Source of the DNA: Pelagibacteraceae bacterium AG-439-F23
Lineage (GTDB): Bacteria; Pseudomonadota; Alphaproteobacteria; Pelagibacterales; Pelagibacteraceae
Direction: 5' to 3'
Assembly (NCBI GenBank): GCA_003212415.1
Contig: QCPT01000001.1
Span: 38,953-102,952 of the forward strand
DNA: 64,000 nucleotides
Both the position numbers and the translations under genes were made by a program. Below, one piece after another: positions 39,725 to 48,668 of this stretch (its first letter is position 1; each line of letters starts with the position of its first letter). The notes under the pieces are model-generated. The model was not told the origin of the DNA. It did not search any database and was given only the letters and a program-made list of their open reading frames with translations.

Positions 39725-41108
39725 ATTAGCAAGAACTGAAGTCATTCACTTTATTGGAATAGGTGGGATAGGAATGAGTGGACTTTCTTTGATTATGAAA
39801 GGCAAAGGATTTAAAGTTCAAGGAAGTGACATTTTGCTAAATAAAAATATTGAGAGACTGAAAAAGGAAAAAATAAAAATATTTATAGGACAAAAAAAAC
39901 AAAATCTTAAAAATGCAACCATAATTGTAGCTTCTTCAGCAATAAAAAAAAATAATCCAGAAATTATTGAGGCAAAAAGAAAAAATCTACCCATTATTTC
40001 AAGAGGCAAAATGTTGGCTCATATAGTTTCTTTAATGAAGAATATCGTTGTAGTTGGTTCACATGGAAAAACTACTACAACTTCTTTAGTTGCTTCAATT
40101 TTTCAAAAAACTAAATTAGATCCAACAATTATTAATGGTGGTGTAATTAATTCTATAAAAAATACCGCAAAACTAGGAAAGAGCGAATGGTCAATTTTAG
40201 AGGCAGATGAGTCAGATGGAAGTTTTGTACATATACCTCCAACTTATTCAATTATTACAAATATAGATAGAGAACATATGGATTTTTATAAATCTATGGA
40301 TGATTTAAAAAATTACTTTGTTCAATTTATTGAAAAAGTGCCCTCATTTGGAAAATCATTTATTTGTATAGATGATAAGATTAACAATGATTTTGCCAGG
40401 AAATTAAAAGATAAAAATTTATATACTTATGGAATAAATAATAAATCTAATTTTTTAATTAAGAATGTCAAACAAAACAAACAATTTACAGAGTTTAATT
40501 TGTTGGTAAATGTTCCAAATAAAAAAAAATTATTTATAAAAAAAATAAAAATCCCATTACTTGGCATTCATAATGTTAGAAATTCAGTAGCAGCAGCAGC
40601 CGTTGCTCTAACAGTTGGAATTTCTATCTTAGATATTAAAAAGGGATTGTTAAATTTCAAGGGAGTTCAAAGAAGATTTAATAAAATTTTTACTTATAAT
40701 GAAATAGATTTTTATGATGATTATGCTCATCATCCAACAGAAATAAAAGTAGTGTTAGAAGGAGTTAATAAAGTTTATAAAGATTATGATAAAGTTTGCA
40801 TATTTCAGCCTCATCGTATTTCAAGGTTAAAAGATCTAAGAAAAGAATTTTCTTTTGCTTTTAAAAATGCTGATACTGTTATTTTATGCCCAATATATGC
40901 CGCAGGTGAAAAAATTAAATTAGGATTTAATTATCTTAATTTTGCAAAAGAAATTATAAAAAATTCTAATGTAAAATTATTTTTAATTAATAATAATAAT
41001 CAATTAGCAAAATTTATTAAAAATAATATGTATGGAAAAAAAATTGTAATAGGAATGGGAGCTGGATCTATTTCTAATTGGATGAGAGATCTTCCAAAAT
41101 TAATGTAA
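39714..41108 (+). CDS. murC: UDP-MurNAc:L-alanine ligase
   Basis: Adds L-alanine, the first residue of the peptide stem, to UDP-MurNAc. The 464-residue Mur ligase has the N-terminal IHFIGIGGIGMSGLS motif, P-loop VVGSHGKTTTTSLVA, EADESDGSF and DDYAHHPTEIK in the C-terminal domain. All expected motifs are present. Its stop codon overlaps the murB start (TAATG). Confidence 0.96.
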   Translation: MKIELARTEVIHFIGIGGIGMSGLSLIMKGKGFKVQGSDILLNKNIERLKKEKIKIFIGQKKQNLKNATIIVASSAIKKNNPEIIEAKRKNLPIISRGKMLAHIVSLMKNIVVVGSHGKTTTTSLVASIFQKTKLDPTIINGGVINSIKNTAKLGKSEWSILEADESDGSFVHIPPTYSIITNIDREHMDFYKSMDDLKNYFVQFIEKVPSFGKSFICIDDKINNDFARKLKDKNLYTYGINNKSNFLIKNVKQNKQFTEFNLLVNVPNKKKLFIKKIKIPLLGIHNVRNSVAAAAVALTVGISILDIKKGLLNFKGVQRRFNKIFTYNEIDFYDDYAHHPTEIKVVLEGVNKVYKDYDKVCIFQPHRISRLKDLRKEFSFAFKNADTVILCPIYAAGEKIKLGFNYLNFAKEIIKNSNVKLFLINNNNQLAKFIKNNMYGKKIVIGMGAGSISNWMRDLPKLM

Positions 41109-42016
41109 TGGAAAAAAAAGAGTTAAAAAAATTATTATCTGAATTTGAAGAGAATTTGAGGTTCGAACATGATCTAAAAAAAAAAAATTGGTTTAATATA
41201 GGGGGAAAATCAAAAGTTTTTTATAAAGCTGAAAATTTAAAAGAACTAGTAAACTTTATAAAAAAGCTAAAAGGTAGAGAAAAAATATTTATTCTTGGCG
41301 CAGGATCAAATACTTTAATGACCGATAATTTATTTGATGGCGTAGTAATCAAATTAGGCAGGAATTTTAACAATATGTCTCTACTCGGCGAAGATATAAT
41401 AATCGCAGGAAGTGCTGTTCAAGATAAAGCTTTGTCAGATTTTGCAATGAATAACAGTTTAAGTGGATTTGAATTTTTATCCTGCATTCCAGGTACCATA
41501 GGAGGAGGTATAAGAATGAACGCCGGTTGTTTTGGCAAAGAATTTAAAGACATATTATTATCTATTCAAGCAATTGATTTTATGGGAAACATAATAACTC
41601 TTCCTGCAGATAAAATTAAATTTGAATATAGAAATACTAGTTTACCAAACGACCTAGTCTTCTTAAGTGCTTCTTTTAAAGGAATAAAAGGTAATGAAAA
41701 AGAAATAAAAAATTTTACAAATGATTTAAAATCAGAAAAAGAAAAAGCACAACCAACAAGAATAAAAACAAGTGGTAGCACATTTAAAAATCCAATATCA
41801 CAAACTAAAAAAAAGGTCTGGGAGCTTATAAAAGATTCTGTACCATTAGATAAAAGTTTTGGTGATGCCTGTATTTCAAGTAAGCATTGTAATTTTTTTG
41901 TAAATAAAGGAAATGCAACATTTGAAGATATGTCAAAGTTAATTGACTTTGTAAGCAAAAATGTTTTGGAAAAGACTGGAATTATTTTAGAAAAAGAAAT
42001 TAAAATTTTGGAATAA
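41108..42016 (+). CDS. murB: UDP-N-acetylenolpyruvoylglucosamine reductase
   Basis: FAD enzyme that reduces enolpyruvyl-UDP-GlcNAc to UDP-MurNAc. From ATG 41108 it has 302 residues; an ATG 30 bp upstream lies inside murC and is less likely because the 41108 start gives a TAATG coupling. Motifs: NWFNIGGKSKVFYKA, ILGAGSNTLMTD, SCIPGTIGGGIRMNAGCFG and SGSTFKNP with the catalytic serine. Length and motifs fit type I MurB. Confidence 0.95.
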   Translation: MEKKELKKLLSEFEENLRFEHDLKKKNWFNIGGKSKVFYKAENLKELVNFIKKLKGREKIFILGAGSNTLMTDNLFDGVVIKLGRNFNNMSLLGEDIIIAGSAVQDKALSDFAMNNSLSGFEFLSCIPGTIGGGIRMNAGCFGKEFKDILLSIQAIDFMGNIITLPADKIKFEYRNTSLPNDLVFLSASFKGIKGNEKEIKNFTNDLKSEKEKAQPTRIKTSGSTFKNPISQTKKKVWELIKDSVPLDKSFGDACISSKHCNFFVNKGNATFEDMSKLIDFVSKNVLEKTGIILEKEIKILE

Positions 42017-42017
42017 A

Positions 42018-42941
42018 TTGAAAAAAAAAATTCTTTTAATTGCCGGAGGATATTCAAATGAAAGAGAGGTTAGTTTGTTGACTGCCAAAAGTGTTTATTC
42101 GGAATTAAAAAAAAATAAAAAATATAATCTTAAAATTATTGAACCTGATGGAAATTTTGTAAAAAAATTAAGATTATTTAAACCTAGTTTAGTTTTTAAT
42201 TTACTACATGGGAGATATGGAGAAGATGGCTATATTCAATCAATACTAGAATCAGAAAAAATTAAATATACTCATTCTGGTGTAATGTCATCTTCTATGG
42301 CAATAGATAAAGAGTTGTCCAAAAAACTATTTATTAAAAATAAAATATTAACTCCTAAATATATTAAATTTATATTTAAAAAAAATATTATAAAAAAAAA
42401 TATTATAAAAAATATTAATAAAAAATTGGGTTTTCCCGTAGTTGTAAAACCAATTAATGAAGGTTCTAGTGTTAATGTTTACATATGTAATAAATCAAAT
42501 TTTATTAAAAACTTATATAAGTTAAAAGATTATGGAGAAGTTTTAATTGAAAAATTTATTCCAGGTCGTGAAATTCAAGTTGCAATATTAGGTAGAAAAA
42601 AACTTGGAGCAATTGAACTAAAACCTAAGAGAAAATTTTATGATTATGAGGCGAAATATAATCAGAAGGCAAAAACTAAACACATAATTCCAGTTAAAAT
42701 TACAAATAAAAATTATAATAAAGTTACTTCTTTAGCTTTAAAAGCACACAATATATTAAAGTGTAGGGGAGTAACGAGGTCAGATTTTAGGTTTTTTAAA
42801 GATAAATTTTACTTACTCGAAACTAATACTCAACCTGGCATGACTTCACTTTCATTAGTTCCTGAAATTGCAAGTTATAAAGGTATAAACTTTATTCAAT
42901 TAATTGAGAAAATACTAAATGATGCTTCAATCAATAAGTAA
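42018..42941 (+). CDS. ddl: D-alanine-D-alanine ligase
   Basis: ATP-grasp ligase that makes the D-Ala-D-Ala substrate of MurF. The 307 residues begin at TTG (42018), directly before KKKILLIAGGYSNEREVSL, the canonical family start; no ATG lies nearby. Further motifs are NLLHGRYGEDG, VVVKPINEGSSVNV, EKFIPGREIQVAIL and ETNTQPGMTSLS. A tandem 15-bp repeat at 42378-42416 adds KKNII units to the loop before the ATP-grasp core. Confidence 0.94.
   Translation: MKKKILLIAGGYSNEREVSLLTAKSVYSELKKNKKYNLKIIEPDGNFVKKLRLFKPSLVFNLLHGRYGEDGYIQSILESEKIKYTHSGVMSSSMAIDKELSKKLFIKNKILTPKYIKFIFKKNIIKKNIIKNINKKLGFPVVVKPINEGSSVNVYICNKSNFIKNLYKLKDYGEVLIEKFIPGREIQVAILGRKKLGAIELKPKRKFYDYEAKYNQKAKTKHIIPVKITNKNYNKVTSLALKAHNILKCRGVTRSDFRFFKDKFYLLETNTQPGMTSLSLVPEIASYKGINFIQLIEKILNDASINK
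42378..42416 (+). repeat. Tandem 15-bp repeat inside ddl
   Basis: Two exact copies of a 15-bp AT-only unit plus a partial third encode KKNII-KKNII-KNI. Repeats are in frame, so gain or loss of one unit would keep the ddl reading frame. Confidence 0.7.
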
Positions 42942-43617
42942 GAAAAGGATTTATTTTTATTTGTTGATATTATTATTGTTAAGCTCAACTTTTAATTTCA
43001 ATATTATTTTAAAATTTAAAAAATTAAATTTAGTAAATCATATAAATGTTGAGGGATTAAACGAAAAAGAAAAGAATATATTAGAAAAAAATTTAGAAAT
43101 TTTTATTAACAAGAATATTTTTTTAATTGGCAAAGAAGAAGTCGGAAAAATAATAAAAAATAATAGTTTTTTAGATAATTATAACATTATAAAAATTTTA
43201 CCTTCAGAACTTTTAGTTAAAGTTAAAAAAACTGAATTTGTGGCACAAACAATAATAGATGGTGAAAAATTCTATATAGGAAAAAATGGAAAGCTTACAA
43301 AAATAATTTTAGTTGAGAAAGAACATAACTTGCCCCAGGTATTTGGAAGTTTTGAAGTAAGTAAATTTTTAAAATTACAAGAAATATTAAATAATAATGA
43401 ATTTAATTTAAGCAAAATAAAAAAATATCATCATTATAAAAGCAATAGATGGGATATTGAAAATAGGGATGATACTGTTTTAATGCTTCCTTCTCAAAAT
43501 ATAGAAAAATCATTAAAAAATTATAGATCTTTATTAAAAACAAATAAAATTACAAAGGGTCAGTTAATAGATTTAAGAATTAAAAATAAAATTATTTTAA
43601 CAAATGAAAAAAGATAA
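42919..43617 (+). CDS. ftsQ: Cell division protein FtsQ
   Basis: Single-pass divisome protein linking early and late division proteins. The 232 residues have a short cytoplasmic N-terminus, a membrane segment near 10-27, a POTRA-like domain (VNHINVEGLNEKEKNILEKNL) and a FtsQ-type C-terminal domain (LPQVFGSFEVSKFLKLQEIL). The gene order ddl-ftsQ-ftsA supports the call. It overlaps ddl by 23 bp and ftsA by 14 bp. Confidence 0.9.
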   Translation: MMLQSISKKRIYFYLLILLLLSSTFNFNIILKFKKLNLVNHINVEGLNEKEKNILEKNLEIFINKNIFLIGKEEVGKIIKNNSFLDNYNIIKILPSELLVKVKKTEFVAQTIIDGEKFYIGKNGKLTKIILVEKEHNLPQVFGSFEVSKFLKLQEILNNNEFNLSKIKKYHHYKSNRWDIENRDDTVLMLPSQNIEKSLKNYRSLLKTNKITKGQLIDLRIKNKIILTNEKR

Positions 43618-44788
43618 TTATTCAACAATGATTGATTTTGGATCAAGTGAATTAAGATTAGGTGTATTTGGTAATGAATTGTCTAAATTATTTTTTAAAT
43701 CAAAAGAAATTTCTGAAAAAAATAATTATGAAGAGTACTCAAAATCAATAAATTTTTTAATTAGAGAAGCTGAAAATAAAGTTTCAACTCATCTAGAAAA
43801 TGTAACTGTAATGTATGATTCATCTAAAATTTGCACTATTGATCTATCTATTAAAAAAAAATTGGATAAAAAAATAATTTTTAAAGATATTTGTTCATCT
43901 ATAATTCTTGAAGCAAATCAATTAATTAAAAATTGTTATACAGATAAAAAAATCATTCATTCAATGATAAAGAAATACATTATTAATGATAAAGAATATT
44001 TAAAAATTCCAGATGATATAGCCGAGATTAATACTGTAATACTAGAAATAATTTTTATATGTCTGCCTTACAGTGAATACAAAAATGTTTTTGAAACTTT
44101 TACAAAAAATAATTTAAATATTTTAAATTTTTTTTCATCAAGTTTAGTTAAATCATTAAAATATGTTGATTTTTTTAAAAAAAATAAATTTGTTGCATTC
44201 CTTGATATAGGCTTGGATAGAACTACTATAATTTTCTTTATAAATCAGAAGTTAGATTGTTTAAATAGTATACCAATCGGAGGAAACAATATTTCTAAAG
44301 ATATTTCGCAAATAATGAAATTAAACTTGGAGGATTCAGAAAAATTAAAAAAATCTTTTAACAGATCTGAAACAGATTTTTCTTATAGCAACACTAATTT
44401 AAATAATAATATTAATATAATAAAAAATATTATAGGAAAAAATATTTCAGTAGATTTATTAAAAAAAGTTATACTGACAAGAGCGGAAGAAATAATTGAG
44501 TTATCATTTAAAAACATTGGTATTTTGAAAAATATCGACAAGCAACAAAATTTGAATTTAGTTTTAATTGGAAATGGATCAAAAATATTTAATAAAAATT
44601 CATTTCAAATTGAAGACAAATACAACTTGAAAGAAATAAACTTTTATGAGGAAAATGACATAGAAATTTGTGAGGCCGGTCTAACATTTAAAAAAAATTT
44701 TATAGATTTAGATTCACAAAATATGAAAAAAAATCAAAAAAAAATGGGTTTTTTTCAAAGATTCTTCAGTATTTTTGGTAATGATTAA
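43604..44788 (+). CDS. ftsA: Divergent FtsA-like actin-family protein
   Basis: FtsA tethers FtsZ to the membrane. The 394-residue protein has the actin-fold phosphate loop (STMIDFGSSELRLGVFG), a central FVAFLDIGLDRTTIIFF second nucleotide loop and LVLIGNGSKIF as the adenosine motif. It ends with a likely membrane-binding amphipathic helix (MGFFQRFFSIFG). Conservation is lower than for its neighbours, but position and motif order make FtsA the best call. lpxC, not ftsZ, follows after 62 bp. Confidence 0.85.
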   Translation: MKKDNYSTMIDFGSSELRLGVFGNELSKLFFKSKEISEKNNYEEYSKSINFLIREAENKVSTHLENVTVMYDSSKICTIDLSIKKKLDKKIIFKDICSSIILEANQLIKNCYTDKKIIHSMIKKYIINDKEYLKIPDDIAEINTVILEIIFICLPYSEYKNVFETFTKNNLNILNFFSSSLVKSLKYVDFFKKNKFVAFLDIGLDRTTIIFFINQKLDCLNSIPIGGNNISKDISQIMKLNLEDSEKLKKSFNRSETDFSYSNTNLNNNINIIKNIIGKNISVDLLKKVILTRAEEIIELSFKNIGILKNIDKQQNLNLVLIGNGSKIFNKNSFQIEDKYNLKEINFYEENDIEICEAGLTFKKNFIDLDSQNMKKNQKKMGFFQRFFSIFGND

Positions 44789-44850
44789 TTGTAATTTGTT
44801 GTAACATTAGTTTTATATCTAAATTATTAGCGTTTTTATATAAGTAGTTA

Positions 44851-45771
44851 ATGTCAATATTAACTCAAAAAACTATTTCAAAAAAAATTTCTTTGGATGG
44901 AATTGGTATACATACAGGGTTAAAAGCTAAATTGGATATTTTGCCTGCTCATCCCAATACTGGAATTATTTTTAAAAGAGTTGATATAAATAAAAACAAT
45001 ATAATTATACCAACTTATAATAACGTTGTAGACGCAACTCTCTGCACAACAATTTCGAATGATTTTGGAGTTAAAGTTTCCACAATAGAACACCTGATGG
45101 GTGCCTTTTATGGCTTAGGAATTGATAATGCAATTGTAGAATTAAATTCTCAAGAAGTTCCAATTATGGACGGTTCAGCAAAACAGTTTATTGAATTGAT
45201 ATTAAAGACTGGGATTAAAAACAGTGAAGTACCAATAAAGATAATCAAAGTAGAACAACAAGTTGAAGTTAAAGAAGCAGAGAAAAGCATTTCAATTAAA
45301 AAATCAAATGTAAGTTTAGATATAGATTTTGAAATAAAGTATCAAAATCAATTTATTAAATCACAAAGAAATAAAGTAAGTGTATTCGAAGATGATTTAT
45401 CAGACATATACCATTCTAGAACTTTTTGTTTATATGAAGATATTGAAAAATTAAAAAATATGGGCCTAGGAAAAGGTGGAAGTTTAGAAAATGCATTGGT
45501 TATAAAAAATAACTCATTAATGAATGAAGATGGTTTAAGAAATGAAAAAGAATTTGTTAATCATAAAATATTAGACTGCATGGGGGACTTGTATTTATCA
45601 GGTTATAGAATAATTGGTTCGCTATCATGTTCCCAAGGTGGTCATAATTTGACAAATAAATTACTTAGAAAATTATTTAGCAATCAAAAAAACTATTCAT
45701 TAATAGAAATTAAAGGAAAAAATTTACCTCATTCCTTGGCAAATAAGAATCAATTAAGATCTATTGCATAA
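44851..45771 (+). CDS. lpxC: UDP-3-O-acyl-GlcNAc deacetylase LpxC
   Basis: Zinc enzyme of the first committed step of lipid A synthesis. The 306 residues include QKTISKKISLDGIGIHTG at the start, zinc ligands His81 (STIEHLMGAF), His238 and Asp242 (VNHKILDCMGDL), and the MDGSAKQF motif. This implies a Gram-negative envelope with lipid A. The 62-bp space before it is the largest inside the cluster and has room for an internal promoter. Confidence 0.97.
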   Translation: MSILTQKTISKKISLDGIGIHTGLKAKLDILPAHPNTGIIFKRVDINKNNIIIPTYNNVVDATLCTTISNDFGVKVSTIEHLMGAFYGLGIDNAIVELNSQEVPIMDGSAKQFIELILKTGIKNSEVPIKIIKVEQQVEVKEAEKSISIKKSNVSLDIDFEIKYQNQFIKSQRNKVSVFEDDLSDIYHSRTFCLYEDIEKLKNMGLGKGGSLENALVIKNNSLMNEDGLRNEKEFVNHKILDCMGDLYLSGYRIIGSLSCSQGGHNLTNKLLRKLFSNQKNYSLIEIKGKNLPHSLANKNQLRSIA

Positions 45772-45809
45772 TTATTAGAATTTTTAATATATTCTGATAA
45801 AATTTATAA

Positions 45810-46649
45810 ATGAAATTTCAATTAGTATATTTAATTTTAGCTTTGATATTTTTAAACACCTCATGTTCAAAAGAAAAAGAAAAAATTTCAATCATAGAGG
45901 ACGAAAGTTTAGAAATACAAATGATAAAAGCCTACAACGATGGATTAAAAGAATTTGATAGAGGCGATGTTATATTGGCTGCAAAAAAATTTAATGAAGC
46001 AGAACTGTTATATCCACAATCAATTTGGGCGCCAAGAGCAGCCTTAATGGCCGCATATTCATATTTTTCTAAGTTTTATTATAGTGATGCCGTTTTAGAA
46101 CTAGAAAAATTTTTAGATACATACAAAAATCATCCAAGGAGAGATTATGCTTATTATTTATTAGCACTCAGTCATTATGATCAAATAATTGATGAAACAA
46201 AAGATTTAAATGAAATTCTAAAAGCTAAAAAATATTTTGAAATTATTATACAAAAATATCCTGACACAGAATTTGCATTAGACTCTAAATTTAAGTTAGA
46301 GTTAATTCAAGAAATTTTAGCCTCTAAAGAAATGTATATAGCGAGATATTATGTTGAAAGAGAAAAATGGATACCGGCAATAAATAGATTTAAAAAAGTT
46401 GTAAATGATTACGATGAAACAATTTATATTGAAGAAGCTCTTCACAGATTAGTTGAATTACATTACAAAGTAGGTCTAATTGATGAATCAAAAAAATATG
46501 CAACTTTATTAGGATACAATTATCAATCTAGCAAGTGGTACGAAGAGACTTACAAGATATTAAATAAAAATTATGTAAAGATTTCAAAAAATAAAGATAA
46601 AGATAAAGAGGAATCAATAATAAAGAAATTCAAAGATCTACTTAAATAA
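45810..46649 (+). CDS. bamD: Outer-membrane assembly lipoprotein BamD
   Basis: A TPR lipoprotein that works with BamA to insert outer-membrane proteins. The 279 residues begin with a lipoprotein signal peptide ending in LNTSC (Cys19), then five TPR-like repeats such as AYNDGLKEFDRGDVILAAKKFNEAEL and YDQII-AKKYFEIIIQKYPDTEFA. The C-terminus has a KDKDKE run. Between lpxC and ligA, where many alphaproteobacteria have bamD-recN, only bamD is present. Confidence 0.93.
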   Translation: MKFQLVYLILALIFLNTSCSKEKEKISIIEDESLEIQMIKAYNDGLKEFDRGDVILAAKKFNEAELLYPQSIWAPRAALMAAYSYFSKFYYSDAVLELEKFLDTYKNHPRRDYAYYLLALSHYDQIIDETKDLNEILKAKKYFEIIIQKYPDTEFALDSKFKLELIQEILASKEMYIARYYVEREKWIPAINRFKKVVNDYDETIYIEEALHRLVELHYKVGLIDESKKYATLLGYNYQSSKWYEETYKILNKNYVKISKNKDKDKEESIIKKFKDLLK

Positions 46650-46658
46650 ATAGGTTTT

Positions 46659-48668
46659 ATGAATAAAAATATAAAGCAAAACTATCTTAATAAAATAAAT
46701 GAATTTAAGAAACATAATAAACTATACTATGAAAATAGTTCTCCCATAATATCTGATAAAGAATTTGATAAATTAAAAAAAGAAATATTAGACTTAGAAA
46801 AAAAATATATTTTTTTGAAAAGTAATTTTTCTCCATTAAAATCAGTAGGTTTTAAGCCGTCAAAGAATTTTCTTAAATTTAAACATCGTCAAAAAATGCT
46901 ATCATTATCAAATGCGTTTAATGAGGAAGATTTAATAAATTTTGAAAAAAAAATATTAAATTTTTTAAATGAAAAAGTTAATTTGGACTATAGCGTCGAA
47001 CCTAAGATTGACGGAATATCAGCTTCTTTAACTTACAAAAATGGCAATCTTGTTATTGGAGTATCCAGAGGAGATGGAAAAGAAGGAGAAATAATTACAG
47101 ATAATCTAAAAACGATTAAAGACATACCTCATAAAGTTAAAAATAGTAATTTTCCAAAAGATATAGAAATTAGAGGAGAAGTTTTCATAAACAAAAATGA
47201 TTTTGAAAAAATTAAAGACAACTTTGCAAACCCCAGAAATGCAGCCTCAGGATCATTAAGACAGAAAAACCCTGAAGAAACAAGAAAAATTCCATTAAAT
47301 TTTATAGCTTATACTTTTGGATATTTTGAAGATAACAAATATAAATTGCAATCTGACTTTTTAAAAGATTTAAAACTATGGGGATTTAAAACAAGTGAAC
47401 ATAATAAAATTGAAAAAAGCATTAGCGGGTTAGTATCTCTTCATAAGAAATTTGAAAAAGAGAGGTTTCAATTAGAATATGATGTAGATGGTTTGGTCTA
47501 TAAAATTAACAATCTAAAACTACAAAAAAGGTTGGGATTTACATCCAATGCACCTAGATGGGCTATTGCTCATAAATTCTCTGCTGATTATTCTTATTCA
47601 GAAATATTAAATATAGAGATACAAGTAGGAAGAACTGGAGCATTAACGCCGGTAGCAAAAGTAAAAGCGGTGAATATTGGTGGTGTAGTTGTTTCTAATG
47701 TGACACTTCATAATGAAGATGAAATATTAAGAAAAGATATTAGAATTGGAGATACCGCAAAGATAGAAAGAGCAGGAGATGTAATTCCCCATGTAATAGA
47801 AGTTGATTTAAAAAAAAGAAAAAACTCTTCAAAAAAATTTATTTTTCCTAATAATTGTCCTTCTTGTGGTTCAAAAACTGAAAAAGAATTTAATAAAATT
47901 ACAAAAAAATATGACGCGGTAAGAAGATGTAGTAGCGAAGGTTTTGAATGTGAAAAAATTGCTATTGAAAAATTAAAGCATTTTATTTCAAAAGAAGCCT
48001 TAAATATTGATGGCCTAGGGAAAAGAGTAATTGAAAAATTTTGGGATTTAAAATTAATTAATTCGCCAGAAGATATATTTAAACTTGATTATGATAAAAT
48101 TTCTAATTTAGATGGCTGGGGAAAACAATCGGTATCAAATTTAAAATATTCCATTGAAAAAGCAAGAGAAGTAACATTGGACCGATTTATTTTTTCTATT
48201 GGAGTTAGGCACATTGGAATTGAAAATGCCAAGTTGATAGCTGATAATTTAAAAACAATTGAAGGTTTTATAGATATAATTAATAAAAAAAATATTAATG
48301 AACTTTTAAATATTGACGGTATAGGAGAAACTCAAATTCAATCTATAAAAAAATTTATCAAAAACAAAGAAAATATAAATATTATTAATAAGCTTAGTAA
48401 AATTTTATCTATTAAAAAATTAGAAATAAATAAAAAAGGAAGGTTAAAAGGTAAAACTTTTATGTTTACAGGTAAGTTGGCAGGCATTAGTAGAGCAGAA
48501 GCAAAAAGTTTAGTTGAAAAAAATTCTGGAAGTATAGTTAGTACTGTAAATCAAAAGTTGAATTATTTGGTATTAGGAGAGAAACCAACTAACAAAAAAA
48601 TTGAATTAGCAAAAAAATTGAGTGTAAAAATTATAAGCCAGCAAGAATGGACCAAGTTATTAAATTAA
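46659..48668 (+). CDS. ligA: NAD-dependent DNA ligase
   Basis: Seals nicks in replication and repair using NAD. The 669 residues contain the Ia domain, the adenylated Lys116 in EPKIDGISASL, an OB fold (GRTGALTPVAKV, HNEDEI), a four-cysteine zinc finger (CPSCGSK ... CSSEGFEC), helix-hairpin-helix repeats and a C-terminal BRCT domain (FMFTGKLAGISRAEA). It starts 9 bp after bamD and ends the cluster, overlapping pepP by 9 bp on the other strand. Confidence 0.97.
   Translation: MNKNIKQNYLNKINEFKKHNKLYYENSSPIISDKEFDKLKKEILDLEKKYIFLKSNFSPLKSVGFKPSKNFLKFKHRQKMLSLSNAFNEEDLINFEKKILNFLNEKVNLDYSVEPKIDGISASLTYKNGNLVIGVSRGDGKEGEIITDNLKTIKDIPHKVKNSNFPKDIEIRGEVFINKNDFEKIKDNFANPRNAASGSLRQKNPEETRKIPLNFIAYTFGYFEDNKYKLQSDFLKDLKLWGFKTSEHNKIEKSISGLVSLHKKFEKERFQLEYDVDGLVYKINNLKLQKRLGFTSNAPRWAIAHKFSADYSYSEILNIEIQVGRTGALTPVAKVKAVNIGGVVVSNVTLHNEDEILRKDIRIGDTAKIERAGDVIPHVIEVDLKKRKNSSKKFIFPNNCPSCGSKTEKEFNKITKKYDAVRRCSSEGFECEKIAIEKLKHFISKEALNIDGLGKRVIEKFWDLKLINSPEDIFKLDYDKISNLDGWGKQSVSNLKYSIEKAREVTLDRFIFSIGVRHIGIENAKLIADNLKTIEGFIDIINKKNINELLNIDGIGETQIQSIKKFIKNKENINIINKLSKILSIKKLEINKKGRLKGKTFMFTGKLAGISRAEAKSLVEKNSGSIVSTVNQKLNYLVLGEKPTNKKIELAKKLSVKIISQQEWTKLLN

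Noticed and set aside
41566..42057. 163-residue frame on the minus strand over murB
   Set aside because: murB on the plus strand has full motifs here. The antisense frame has no recognisable domain and arises from AT-rich codon structure.
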